Positions 9,995-18,036 of a stretch of DNA of 47,841 nt are shown here, piece after piece. The notes under the pieces are model-generated. The model was not told the DNA's origin and did not search any database. It worked only from the letters and a program-made list of their open reading frames with translations. The stretch lies in contig DVKF01000065.1 of NCBI GenBank assembly GCA_018716115.1, forward strand, positions 1 to 47,841, given 5' to 3'. Numbering within the stretch: the first letter of the stretch is position 1; every line of letters begins with the position of its first letter. Made by a program: the position numbers and the translations under genes. The stretch comes from Candidatus Alloscybalousia intestinigallinarum. GTDB lineage: Bacteria > Bacillota_I > Bacilli_A > RF39 > UBA660.

Positions 9995-11257
9995 ATGAAA
10001 ATAATCACACTAAAAGAAGAAGAATTTGATCAATTTGCGAAAAATCATAAATACAAAAGTTTATATCAGACATCTAATTATGCTAAAGTAATGAAAACCG
10101 AAGGATACGATTATCATTATCTAGGCTTTATCAATAACAGTAACGATTTAATTGGAGCCACTCTTTTGCTATATAAAAAAGTATTTATGACTTACAAAGT
10201 AGCTTACGCACCATATGGATTTTTAATCGACTATACGAATAATGATCTAATTGAAGAGTTAACAACACGTCTTAAAAAACTACTAATTAAACAAAAATTT
10301 ATCTATTTAAAAATCAACCCTCTAGTTCATTGTGCAGAAAGAGATAAAACTGGTAAGATTATCTCCTATAACCCCGAAATTAACGACATATTAGAAATTT
10401 TAAAACGTAATGGTTATTTGCATCATGGATTTAATAAATATTTTGAAAACGATAAACCAAGATGGGTAGCTATTACTAAATTAACTACCAACAACGAAAA
10501 AATTTATCAGCAATTAAATAAACAAGTGCGCAATAAGATCAATAATGCTAATAAAAAAGGTGTAGATATTATAAAAGTAGATAAAACCGACAAAGAAAAT
10601 TTAAAAATTTTCTACGAATTCATCAAACGAAAAAGAAAAAAAAGTATTCGCTACTATAAGGCAATTTTAGACAACTTTAAAGAAGGGGCTGAACTATATT
10701 TTGCTTATATTAATCCTGAAAAATTTGTAAAATATAGTCAAAGGTATTATGAAAAAGAACTAGAAAAAAATGAAGAATATAACCAAATACTCCAAGAAAA
10801 AAGTAGACATGGCTTAAGTGTTAAAAAAATTATTAATACCAAAATGGAATCGGATAAAAATCTTAGTATTTATCAAAATAACCTTCTAAAAGCAACCCGT
10901 CTCTTTCAAGAACAACCAAATGGAATTATTATTGGTGGAGCGTTAATTATCAAATATGATAAAGGTGTTAATTTAATTATAGAAGGCTTCGATAAAAATT
11001 ATCGTAATTATAATCCAAATTACTTGTTAAAATGGGAAATTCTTAAAGAATATAACAATGAGGGATACAATTACTTCAATTTAAATGGTATCAGTGGAGA
11101 ATTCGAAGCCAAAAATAAATATTCAGGATTAAACGAAATGAAACTAGGCTATAGTGCGAGTGCTATCGAATATATCGGAGAATTTGATCTCATTATTAAT
11201 AAAACAGCTTATACTCTTTACAAAAAGAAAATGGACAAAAAAGGAAAGAGAATTTAA
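9995..11257 (+). CDS. FemA/B/X-family (MurM-like) peptidoglycan peptidyltransferase
   Basis: 420 residues, typical for the family. The N-terminal GNAT-like domain opens with an acidic segment and SLYQTSNYAKVMKTEGYDYHYLG, then YAPYGFLIDY. A second domain contains WVAITKLTTN and VRNKINNANKKGV near 180. A charged helical region (about 225-300, including YYEKELEKNEEYNQIL) fits the antiparallel coiled-coil arm of FemA. The C-terminal part has GGALIIKYDKGVNLIIEGFDK and NYFNLNGISGEF, the usual end motif. Such enzymes add amino acids from aminoacyl-tRNA to the lipid II stem peptide to make interpeptide bridges. The amino acid used cannot be read from sequence. It is a monocistronic unit with its own promoter and terminator. 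Confidence 0.9.
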   Translation: MKIITLKEEEFDQFAKNHKYKSLYQTSNYAKVMKTEGYDYHYLGFINNSNDLIGATLLLYKKVFMTYKVAYAPYGFLIDYTNNDLIEELTTRLKKLLIKQKFIYLKINPLVHCAERDKTGKIISYNPEINDILEILKRNGYLHHGFNKYFENDKPRWVAITKLTTNNEKIYQQLNKQVRNKINNANKKGVDIIKVDKTDKENLKIFYEFIKRKRKKSIRYYKAILDNFKEGAELYFAYINPEKFVKYSQRYYEKELEKNEEYNQILQEKSRHGLSVKKIINTKMESDKNLSIYQNNLLKATRLFQEQPNGIIIGGALIIKYDKGVNLIIEGFDKNYRNYNPNYLLKWEILKEYNNEGYNYFNLNGISGEFEAKNKYSGLNEMKLGYSASAIEYIGEFDLIINKTAYTLYKKKMDKKGKRI

Positions 11258-11260
11258 AAA

Positions 11261-11290
11261 AATAACATGGTAAAAGATGTTATTTTTTTT
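11261..11290 (+). terminator. Intrinsic terminator after the FemX-like gene
   Basis: AATAACAT (11261-11268) and ATGTTATT (11277-11284) form an 8-bp stem with an eight-base loop, followed by a run of Ts to 11290. Confidence 0.8.
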
Positions 11291-11328
11291 AGAAACATTT
11301 GAGCTATCTTCTTTTTCTATAGAGTATA

Positions 11329-11788
11329 TTACAGATGTCTTTCTTTTCCGAAATCATCTAAATTTCTAACGGTATAAATTTCTTGATCATTCTTGATATA
11401 ATTAAAATTCCAACGTATATACATTCTAAATAATATTGAACCATATTCTGTACATTCAAGCCGCTTTCTAGTATTAAAAATAGAATCCATAATCAACTAT
11501 AAAGTTCTAAATTTGCCAATAATTGAAGCCTTAACTCGTAGATTTCAAGTAAAAAGGAGAAATAATTTTACTGATTAAAGCAAAAGTTCCCAGATGAATC
11601 CTTTTTTGTCGTGTAAGTATAAAAAATTCTATATAGTTCTTCTTCTCACTTAATACTTTAATTGTTCTTTCAAAATTAAATTCAAAAAAATCATTAGAAT
11701 AATTTGCCATATGATTTTAATTATCATTATCAATCATAAATTACATATAGATATTTTCGTCTTATCTTTCTTGTTCATTAATTTTCAT
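11329..11788 (-). pseudogene. Remnant of an unidentified gene
   Basis: This covers most of a 770-base stretch without an intact gene. On the minus strand an ATG at 11788 follows AAGAAGGA and opens a frame that reads protein-like (KINEQER, DENIYM, FMIDNDN, then MANYSNDFFEFNFERTIKV) with three in-frame TAA codons before 11710, then stays open to 11531. A second open stretch in another frame (11329-11490, 53 codons, with LECTEYGSILFRMYIRWNF and YTVRNLDDFGKE) continues the same direction. The simplest reading is one decaying gene with stops and a frameshift. I recognise no family. The remaining 11789-12026 is very AT-rich, with nothing I can support. Confidence 0.5.
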
Positions 11789-12026
11789 AATAATAAATTT
11801 CCTTCTTAATACTATTAATTTCAATCAAAAAGAATTAACTATTCAAAAGCTCCTTTTTAAACAATAAAATTATCAACTGTACTTACAGAATAAAAGTTAA
11901 ATACAAAAATAATGTGATAGAATAGTCTCAAACTTTAAAATTTAATCGATCAATTATTATTACATATTCTAAACCCTCATTCTATAAGTTCCATTATTTA
12001 TTTTTCTGAATATTTTCTCCGTGCAT

Positions 12027-12059
12027 GAAAAAAAGAAGTATTTTTTTTACTCAATACTC
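12027..12059 (-). terminator. Intrinsic terminator after the 197-residue pilin-like gene
   Basis: On the minus strand GAGTATT (12053-12059) pairs with AATACTTC (12035-12042, one bulge), followed by seven Ts. It lies four bases past the stop codon. Confidence 0.6.
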
Positions 12060-12062
12060 CGC

Positions 12063-12656
12063 TTATTCATTAAAGGCAAACATCTGAATCGACCCCTTTG
12101 GATCTAAAGTAAGATAGGTAGCGCCACTTACCGATACTTTTCTCGTATACTTACCATCAGAAGAAATTGCTACTCCTTCTGTTGTAGTAACAACATTTTC
12201 CACACTAAGATCAGATTCTAAAATAATCCGTGCTTCATTTTTATCATCAACAGTATCACCTAAAGCATGTTTCCCATCCCAAGCAGCTACATAATAAACA
12301 TATTTTGACTGATCATTAGTTGATCCTTCATTGACAACAACCACAAAAGAGTGATCCATATCCCACTCATTCCCATAAGAACTAGAAAGATCCCCATTTT
12401 CTAAAAAAGGTTTTAAATCATTAAAATGAATAAATGTGGCACAATTTAAATCTGAGGGTATCTCAATTTTTTCCGTAACAACAGCCATCCGAGCGGCTTC
12501 AACATACATTTCAACAATATCAAGATATCCATTTTTCTTTGAAGTATTAATATTCTCTAAAACAATAGGTACTACAATAATAAATATAACGGCAATAACT
12601 ATACCTACCATAATTAACTCCAATAAACCAGAACCGTTACGAAAAAACTTTTTCAT
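12063..12656 (-). CDS. Type IV pilin-like secreted protein
   Basis: 197 residues. A short basic leader MKKFFRNG is followed by SGLLELIMVGIVIAVIFIIVV: cleavage after the Gly would leave Glu at +5 in a long hydrophobic helix, the classic type IV prepilin layout. The rest is an extracytoplasmic globular domain (FIHFNDLKPFL, SKYVYYVAAWDGKHAL, YTRKVSVSGATYLTLDP). It is probably processed by a prepilin peptidase and either assembled in a pilus-like fibre or left as a surface protein (inference). No assembly ATPase is in the window. It has its own promoter (TTGATT-17-TATACT) and terminator immediately downstream of tuf. Two other pilin-like genes lie at 18.0-21.1 kb. Confidence 0.75.
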   Translation of the reverse strand: MKKFFRNGSGLLELIMVGIVIAVIFIIVVPIVLENINTSKKNGYLDIVEMYVEAARMAVVTEKIEIPSDLNCATFIHFNDLKPFLENGDLSSSYGNEWDMDHSFVVVVNEGSTNDQSKYVYYVAAWDGKHALGDTVDDKNEARIILESDLSVENVVTTTEGVAISSDGKYTRKVSVSGATYLTLDPKGSIQMFAFNE

Positions 12657-12678
12657 ACTATACCTCTATTCTAAAACG

Positions 12679-12707
12679 AGTATAACAAAAAACGAAAAGA
12701 GAATCAA
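12679..12707 (-). promoter_or_regulatory. Promoter of the 197-residue pilin-like gene
   Basis: Minus strand TTGATT (12702-12707), 17 bases, TATACT (12679-12684). The ATG at 12656 has GAGG six bases upstream. Confidence 0.7.
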
Positions 12708-12708
12708 C

Positions 12709-12738
12709 AAAAAAAGCAATACGCATAAACGTATTACT
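12709..12738 (-). terminator. Intrinsic terminator after tuf
   Basis: AGTAATACG/CGTATTGCT (12730-12738 with 12715-12723, one G-U) with a six-base loop, followed on the minus strand by a run of Ts that reaches the next promoter. Confidence 0.85.
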
Positions 12739-12758
12739 TTTCAACACAAATTATTGAA

Positions 12759-13949
12759 TTACGCATCAATTTTGCTAACTGTACCAGCACCAACAGTACG
12801 TCCACCTTCACGAATAGAGAACTTAGTACCTTGTTCAATAGCAATTGGGTGAATTAATTCAACTGTCATGTTAACGTTATCTCCAGGCATAACCATTTCT
12901 GTACCAGCAGGTAATTCAACTACACCAGTAACGTCTGTCGTTCTGAAATAGAATTGAGGACGATAGTTTGTAAAGAATGGAGTATGACGTCCACCTTCTT
13001 CTTTAGTAAGTACATAAACTGCTGCTTCGAATTTAGTATGTGGAGTAACTGAACCTGGTTTAGCAAGTACTTGACCACGTTCTACTTCTTCACGAGCAAT
13101 ACCACGTAATAATACACCAGCATTGTCTCCTGCTTCAGCATAGTCTAATTGTTTACGGAACATTTCAATTCCAGTAACAACTGTCTTCTTAGTAGGTTTA
13201 ATACCAACAATTTCAACTTCATCGTTAAGTTTTAATTGACCACGTTCTACACGTCCAGTAACAACAGTTCCACGTCCAGTAATTGTGAATACATCTTCAA
13301 TACTCATTAAGAATGGTTTGTTTGTATCACGTTCTGGAGTAGGAATCCATTCATCTACTGCATCCATTAACTTATCAATTGCTTCTTCATACTTTGGATC
13401 TCCTTCAAGAGCTTTTAAAGCAGAACCACGAATGATAGGAGTATTATCTCCATCATATCCGTATTCATTTAATAAGTCACGGATTTCCATTTCTACTAAT
13501 TCTAGTAATTCTTCATCGTCAACCATATCACATTTGTTCATGAACACTACCATTCTAGGTACTCCAACTTGACGAGCAAGTAAGATATGTTCACGAGTTT
13601 GTGCCATAGGTCCATCTGTAGCTGCAATAACTAAGATAGCACCATCCATTTGAGCTGCACCAGTAATCATGTTCTTTACGTAGTCAGCATGTCCTGGACA
13701 GTCAACGTGAGCATAGTGACGCTTTTCAGTTTGATACTCTACGTGTGCAGTATTAATAGTAATACCACGTTCCCTTTCTTCAGGGGCTTTATCGATATTT
13801 GCATAATCAGTAAATTCAGCCCAAGCTGGATTCTTATCATGTTGACGTTTAGTAATAGCTGCTGTTAAAGTAGTTTTACCATGGTCAACGTGTCCAATTG
13901 TACCAATGTTAACATGTGGTTTTGAACGATCAAATTTTGCTTTTGCCAT
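12759..13949 (-). CDS. tuf: Elongation factor Tu
   Basis: 396 residues, full length. G1 [14 protein letters not shown] near 19, switch region [15 protein letters not shown]3 [18 protein letters not shown] near 81, G4 NKCDMVD near 136, and a C-terminal domain ending [18 protein letters not shown]-Tu carries aminoacyl-tRNA to the ribosomal A site. Start chosen at an ATG preceded by AAAGGAGGA. It is last in the rpsL-rpsG-fusA-tuf order, but has its own promoter in the fusA-tuf gap, allowing extra transcription. Confidence 0.98.
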   Translation of the reverse strand: MAKAKFDRSKPHVNIGTIGHVDHGKTTLTAAITKRQHDKNPAWAEFTDYANIDKAPEERERGITINTAHVEYQTEKRHYAHVDCPGHADYVKNMITGAAQMDGAILVIAATDGPMAQTREHILLARQVGVPRMVVFMNKCDMVDDEELLELVEMEIRDLLNEYGYDGDNTPIIRGSALKALEGDPKYEEAIDKLMDAVDEWIPTPERDTNKPFLMSIEDVFTITGRGTVVTGRVERGQLKLNDEVEIVGIKPTKKTVVTGIEMFRKQLDYAEAGDNAGVLLRGIAREEVERGQVLAKPGSVTPHTKFEAAVYVLTKEEGGRHTPFFTNYRPQFYFRTTDVTGVVELPAGTEMVMPGDNVNMTVELIHPIAIEQGTKFSIREGGRTVGAGTVSKIDA

Positions 13950-13981
13950 TATTTTTTCCTCCTTTTATTAATTACTATTAT

Positions 13982-14010
13982 ATTTTATCTAACAATTGAA
14001 GTTTTTTCAA
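13982..14010 (-). promoter_or_regulatory. Internal promoter of tuf
   Basis: Minus strand TTGAAA (14005-14010), 17 bases, TAAAAT (13982-13987), 32 bases before the tuf ATG at 13949. Confidence 0.65.
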
Positions 14011-14051
14011 CTGTTTTGATACTATTTTATCATTTATGACAAAATATCTAT

Positions 14052-14075
14052 AATAACGGTTTTATCTCCGTTATT
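14052..14075 (-). terminator. Hairpin between fusA and tuf, probably a weak terminator or processing hairpin
   Basis: Perfect 8-bp stem AATAACGG/CCGTTATT with an eight-base loop, six bases after the fusA stop. The minus strand then reads ATAGATATTTTG, a poor U-tract, so read-through into tuf is likely. Confidence 0.5.
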
Positions 14076-14080
14076 AACTT

Positions 14081-16150
14081 TTAATTACCGCTTTTCTTAA
14101 TAATATCTTCAGCGATATTTTTAGGTACTTCTTCGTAATGATCAAATACCATAACGAAGTTACCACGACCTTGCGTACTAGAACGTAAGCTTGTCGCATA
14201 ACCAAACATTTCAGAAAGTGGTACCATAGCATCTAGACGAATTGCATTACCAACTGATTCTTGACCTAATGGTCTACCACGACGAGAAGTTAAATCACCC
14301 ATTACGTTACCGAAATATTCATCTGGAGTAGTAACTTCTACTTTCATGATTGGTTCAAGTAAGACTGGCTTACACTTGTTTTTAGCTTCTTTAAGTGCCA
14401 TACTTGCAGCGATCTTAAATGCCATCTCGTTAGAGTCGACATCATGATAAGAACCATCAAATAACGTACACTTAACATCGATCATTGGATATCCAGCTAA
14501 AACACCAGTCTGTAAAGCTTCTTGTAAGCCTTTATCTACTACTGGGATATATTCACGTGGAACTACACCACCAACGATTGCATCGACGAATTCGTATCCT
14601 TTATCAGGATTTGGTTCAAATTTTACCCATACGTGACCATATTGTCCACGTCCACCAGATTGTTTAATGTATTTACCTTCACAATCAGCAGCTTGACGAA
14701 TCGTTTCACGATAAGCAACTTGTGGTTGACCAATATTTGCTTCTACTTGGAATTCTCTCTTCATACGATCAACTAATACATCTAAGTGTAATTCACCCAT
14801 ACCAGCTATTACTGTCTGTCCTGTTTCATGATCAGTATGTACTTTAAAGGTTGGATCTTCTTCTGCTAATTTTTGTAAAGCAATTCCCATCTTATCTTGA
14901 TCAGCTTTTGACTTAGGTTCAACAGCAAGTTGGATAACCGGCTCAGGAAATTCCATAGATTCCAAAATAACTGGATTTTTTTCATCACATAAAGTATCTC
15001 CTGTTGTTGTATTCTTTAAACCAACAATTGCAGCAATATCTCCAGTAAATACTTCTGAAATTTCTGTTCTGTTATTAGCATGCATCAATAACAAACGTCC
15101 AACTCTTTCTTTAACATCTTTAGTAGAGTTAAGTACATAACTTCCACTAGATAAATGTCCAGAATATACACGGAAGAATGTTAATCTACCTACGAATGGA
15201 TCAGTCATTACTTTAAACGCTAAAGCAGAGAATGGTTCTGAATCAGACGGATGTCTTACTACAGGATTACCATCTAAGTCAGTTCCTTCGATTGAAGCAA
15301 TATCGGTAGGAGCAGGTAAATAATCAACCACTGCATCAAGTAAGAATTTAATACCCATGTTACCTAAAGCAGTACCGCACATAACAGGGAAAAATTCTGC
15401 AGCAAGTGTTCCTTTACGAATAGCTTTCTTAATTAAATCTACTGAAATCTCTCCACCATCTAAATAAGTTTCCATTAACTCATCGTCGAATTCAGCAACA
15501 GCTTCGATCAAATCGTTACGTTTTTCTTCAGCGATATCTTTTAAATCTGCTGGAATCTCGATTTCTTTAGCCTCTTCTTCTTGCTTACCATCAAACTCAT
15601 AAGCTTTCATAGTAACTAAATCGATAACTCCATGGAACTCATCTTCTGCACCAATTGGCCATTCGATTGGTTTCGCATTTACTCCTAATCTAGATTTGAT
15701 AGTCGATAACGTATATTCAAAGTTAGCGCCCATCTTATCCATCTTATTTGCAAAAATAATACGAGGTACTGAAAACTCAGTAGCTTGACGCCAAACAGTT
15801 TCTGTTTGTGGTTCTACTCCTGCTTGAGCATCTAATAGTGCAACCGCACCATCTAAAACTCTCAAACTACGACTAACTTCTACGGTAAAATCTACGTGTC
15901 CTGGAGTATCGATAATATTCATACGATATCCTTTCCAATAAGCAGTAGTAGCCGCCGAAGTAATAGTTATACCACGTTCTTGCTCTTGAGCCATCCAGTC
16001 CATTTGAGATTCTCCATCATGAGTTTCTCCAATTTTATGAATTTTCTTTGTATGGAATAAAACACGTTCTGTCGTCGTTGTCTTACCAGCATCGATGTGT
16101 GCCATAATTCCAAAATTTCTTGTATGTTCTAATGACGTATCACGAGCCAT
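14081..16150 (-). CDS. fusA: Elongation factor G
   Basis: 689 residues from the ATG at 16150, with AAAGGAG five bases upstream. An in-frame ATG further up would overlap rpsG by 95 bases and is rejected. G1 [15 protein letters not shown] near 18, [18 protein letters not shown]3 [16 protein letters not shown] near 84, G4 NKMDK near 138, then domains II-V ending [22 protein letters not shown]. It drives ribosomal translocation and helps ribosome recycling. It starts 13 bases after rpsG in the str operon. The fusidic-acid-contact regions look normal as far as I can judge by eye. Confidence 0.98.
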   Translation of the reverse strand: MARDTSLEHTRNFGIMAHIDAGKTTTTERVLFHTKKIHKIGETHDGESQMDWMAQEQERGITITSAATTAYWKGYRMNIIDTPGHVDFTVEVSRSLRVLDGAVALLDAQAGVEPQTETVWRQATEFSVPRIIFANKMDKMGANFEYTLSTIKSRLGVNAKPIEWPIGAEDEFHGVIDLVTMKAYEFDGKQEEEAKEIEIPADLKDIAEEKRNDLIEAVAEFDDELMETYLDGGEISVDLIKKAIRKGTLAAEFFPVMCGTALGNMGIKFLLDAVVDYLPAPTDIASIEGTDLDGNPVVRHPSDSEPFSALAFKVMTDPFVGRLTFFRVYSGHLSSGSYVLNSTKDVKERVGRLLLMHANNRTEISEVFTGDIAAIVGLKNTTTGDTLCDEKNPVILESMEFPEPVIQLAVEPKSKADQDKMGIALQKLAEEDPTFKVHTDHETGQTVIAGMGELHLDVLVDRMKREFQVEANIGQPQVAYRETIRQAADCEGKYIKQSGGRGQYGHVWVKFEPNPDKGYEFVDAIVGGVVPREYIPVVDKGLQEALQTGVLAGYPMIDVKCTLFDGSYHDVDSNEMAFKIAASMALKEAKNKCKPVLLEPIMKVEVTTPDEYFGNVMGDLTSRRGRPLGQESVGNAIRLDAMVPLSEMFGYATSLRSSTQGRGNFVMVFDHYEEVPKNIAEDIIKKSGN

Positions 16151-16163
16151 ATGTTCTCCTTTC

Positions 16164-16631
16164 CTACCAACGGTAATGAGCAAATGCCTTGTTGGCCTCT
16201 GCCATTCTGTGAGTATCTTCACGTTTCTTAACCGCTGCACCTGTTCCGTTAGATGCATCGATAATTTCGTTTGCTAAATTTTCAGCCATACCTTTTCCGC
16301 CTCTTAATCTAGCATAATTTACTAACCAACGAAGACCTAATGCTTGACTTCTATCAGCACTAACTTCGATAGGTACTTGATAATTAGAACCACCAACACG
16401 ACGTGACTTAACTTCAAGTAATGGTTTAATATTTTCTAATGCTTTATTGAATACATCAAGTGGATTTTCTCCTGTTTTTTCCTTAACGATATCAAAAGCA
16501 TCGTATAAAATCGTTTGTGCTTTACCTCTTTTACCACCAATCATCATTCTATTGATTAACTTAGTAACTACTTTTGAATTGTATATTGGATCTGGTAAAA
16601 CATCTCTCTTTACTGCTTGTCTCTTACGCAT
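16164..16631 (-). CDS. rpsG: 30S ribosomal protein S7
   Basis: 155 residues, usual length. Begins [19 protein letters not shown] and contains [16 protein letters not shown] near 27, [14 protein letters not shown] near 78 and [16 protein letters not shown], all S7 signatures; ends [11 protein letters not shown]-like. It nucleates assembly of the 3' major domain of 16S rRNA. It lies in the str operon, 29 bases after rpsL, with an AAGGAGGA Shine-Dalgarno. Confidence 0.98.
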   Translation of the reverse strand: MRKRQAVKRDVLPDPIYNSKVVTKLINRMMIGGKRGKAQTILYDAFDIVKEKTGENPLDVFNKALENIKPLLEVKSRRVGGSNYQVPIEVSADRSQALGLRWLVNYARLRGGKGMAENLANEIIDASNGTGAAVKKREDTHRMAEANKAFAHYRW

Positions 16632-16660
16632 GATTTTTATCCTCCTTCCCTATTATAATT

Positions 16661-17080
16661 TTATTTCTTATCTTTCGGTTTCTTTGCTCCGTATTTAGAA
16701 CGACCTTGTTTTCTATCTTTTACACCAGCTGTATCTAAAGTACCACGAATAATATGATAACGAACACCAATCAAGTCCTTAACACGTCCACCACGAACTA
16801 AAACTACACTGTGCTCTTGTAAATTATGTCCTTCTCCAGGAATATAAGTATCTACTTCTTTTCCATTAGATAAACGAACACGAGCATATTTTCTTAATGC
16901 AGAGTTAGGTTTCTTTGGTGTCTTAGTTCCTACACGAGTACAAACTCCACGCTTCTGAGGTGAAGCTAAAGTAGTAGTTTTTCTTTGGATAGTATTTAAT
17001 CCAAATCCTAATACTGGAGATTTGCTTTTTCTCGTCTTATCGGTTCTGTTCTTCTTAACCAATTGATTTACTGTAGGCAT
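16661..17080 (-). CDS. rpsL: 30S ribosomal protein S12 with an unusual residue in the streptomycin loop
   Basis: 139 residues. Motifs [35 protein letters not shown] (the Lys at 56-57 region equivalent to E. coli Lys42 is kept) and [22 protein letters not shown]. The loop that reads KDLPGVRYH in most bacteria reads KDLIGVRYH here: the first Pro is Ile104, codon ATT. S12 shapes the decoding centre, and replacements at this proline change streptomycin response in E. coli (known). It is the first gene of the str operon. Confidence 0.97.
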   Translation of the reverse strand: MPTVNQLVKKNRTDKTRKSKSPVLGFGLNTIQRKTTTLASPQKRGVCTRVGTKTPKKPNSALRKYARVRLSNGKEVDTYIPGEGHNLQEHSVVLVRGGRVKDLIGVRYHIIRGTLDTAGVKDRKQGRSKYGAKKPKDKK

Positions 17081-17140
17081 TGTATTTCCCTCTCCTTTCT
17101 TTACACATATCCAGGTGTATCATTTTCTATCTAAATATAA

Positions 17141-17160
17141 GTTTTGCTAAATAGCAAAAC
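17141..17160. promoter_or_regulatory. Perfect palindrome in the str operon leader
   Basis: GTTTTGCTA-AA-TAGCAAAAC forms a 9-bp stem with a 2-base centre. It would start about 14 bases after the expected transcription start of the str operon. There is no T-run after it, so it is either an mRNA-stabilising 5' hairpin or a protein operator; the sequence does not decide. Confidence 0.55.
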
Positions 17161-17180
17161 CTAAATTTATTAGCGTATAT

Positions 17181-17209
17181 AATATAACATTCTTAATTGA
17201 GAAAGTCAA
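17181..17209 (-). promoter_or_regulatory. Promoter of rpsL-rpsG-fusA(-tuf)
   Basis: Minus strand TTGACT (17204-17209), 17 bases, TATATT (17181-17186), about 100 bases before the rpsL ATG, which has AAAGGAGAGGG upstream. Confidence 0.75.
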
Positions 17210-17330
17210 TAAGTTTTTATATAAGTTTGTACCCCTTTGAACCCTTAACTTAAAATATATCACTTTTAAATAGAAACTACTAAATAATCTCGATGAATAA
17301 ATCATCATATGTTTTCTATTTAATAAAAAT

Positions 17331-17392
17331 GACATGTAGTCTAATACAATGCCTTAACTAAATAAGCAGGAAAAGATTAGAACTACATGTCT
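17331..17392 (-). terminator. Long imperfect inverted repeat, possible terminator of the 181-residue gene
   Basis: GACATGTAGT-CTAAT at the left end matches ATTAG-a-ACTACATGTC at the right end, a stem of about 15 pairs with one bulge and a loop of about 30 bases. On the minus strand the stem is followed by ATTTTTATT. It lies 36 bases past the stop of the 17428-17973 gene. The long loop is unusual for a terminator. The rest of 17210-17427 holds no credible gene. Confidence 0.45.
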
Positions 17393-17427
17393 GCAAATAA
17401 TACACAACTATTATTCAATATTCTAAT

Positions 17428-17973
17428 TTAAAAAGAAATATTTTCACCATTTTCGTCTACTATACAAGTATATCCTGCACCTTCTAATTGTTGTAAATAG
17501 TCTTCTGTATATTTAGTAGAATCGAATTTTTCATTAGTAATAATCATTGGAGATTGATAATAGACCGTCAAATTCTCTTCATCAACAATTTCTTGAAATT
17601 TATCTGATTGGCTCTTATATTGATTAAATAGGTCGTAATCCTCACGCGAAGCGAAAATATATTCATTGACAAGCATACCATTTTCAATATTTTCCTCAAA
17701 AACTCTAAAGTCATATTGTTGAATCAACTGATAGGAAATATCAACATCAGAATTATTTATTTTACCTTGATAAGAATCTGATTCTTTCTCACAATGATAA
17801 AATACATTCTTCGAATACTCTGAAGTTTCTTCCTCTTCTACTTGGTTATTTCCTTCGTCATTTTTTTGATCTTCTTTTGAATCAGCATCTGAAAAATGTA
17901 AAGAAAATAAGACAACACCAATCAAAACAACAATAATTCCAAATATTAAACAAATCAAAGACGCTTTTTTCAT
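17428..17973 (-). CDS. Membrane-anchored extracytoplasmic protein of unknown function
   Basis: 181 residues from the ATG at 17973, six bases after AGGAG; the ATG two codons earlier abuts that site. A short basic N-terminus and one membrane helix (about residues 5-27, SLICLIFGIIVVLIGVVLFSL) are followed by a highly acidic linker (EDQKNDEGNNQVEEEET) and a soluble domain with FYHCEKE near 60 and YTCIVDENGE near 170, two Cys that could form a disulphide outside the cell. No lipobox Cys follows the helix, so it is not a lipoprotein. I do not recognise the family. It lies between rpsL and a giant pilin-like protein, in a lineage-specific insertion of exported proteins. Confidence 0.7.
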   Translation of the reverse strand: MKKASLICLIFGIIVVLIGVVLFSLHFSDADSKEDQKNDEGNNQVEEEETSEYSKNVFYHCEKESDSYQGKINNSDVDISYQLIQQYDFRVFEENIENGMLVNEYIFASREDYDLFNQYKSQSDKFQEIVDEENLTVYYQSPMIITNEKFDSTKYTEDYLQQLEGAGYTCIVDENGENISF

Positions 17974-18036
17974 TTCCATCTCCTATATATAATTCAAACA
18001 ATTCTTACTCGCTTTTATTTCAATATATTTATTATT

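Noticed and set aside
17147-17335. 62-codon minus-strand open frame upstream of rpsL
   Set aside because: It overlaps the str promoter and leader palindrome, has no ribosome binding site and is unlike any known protein.
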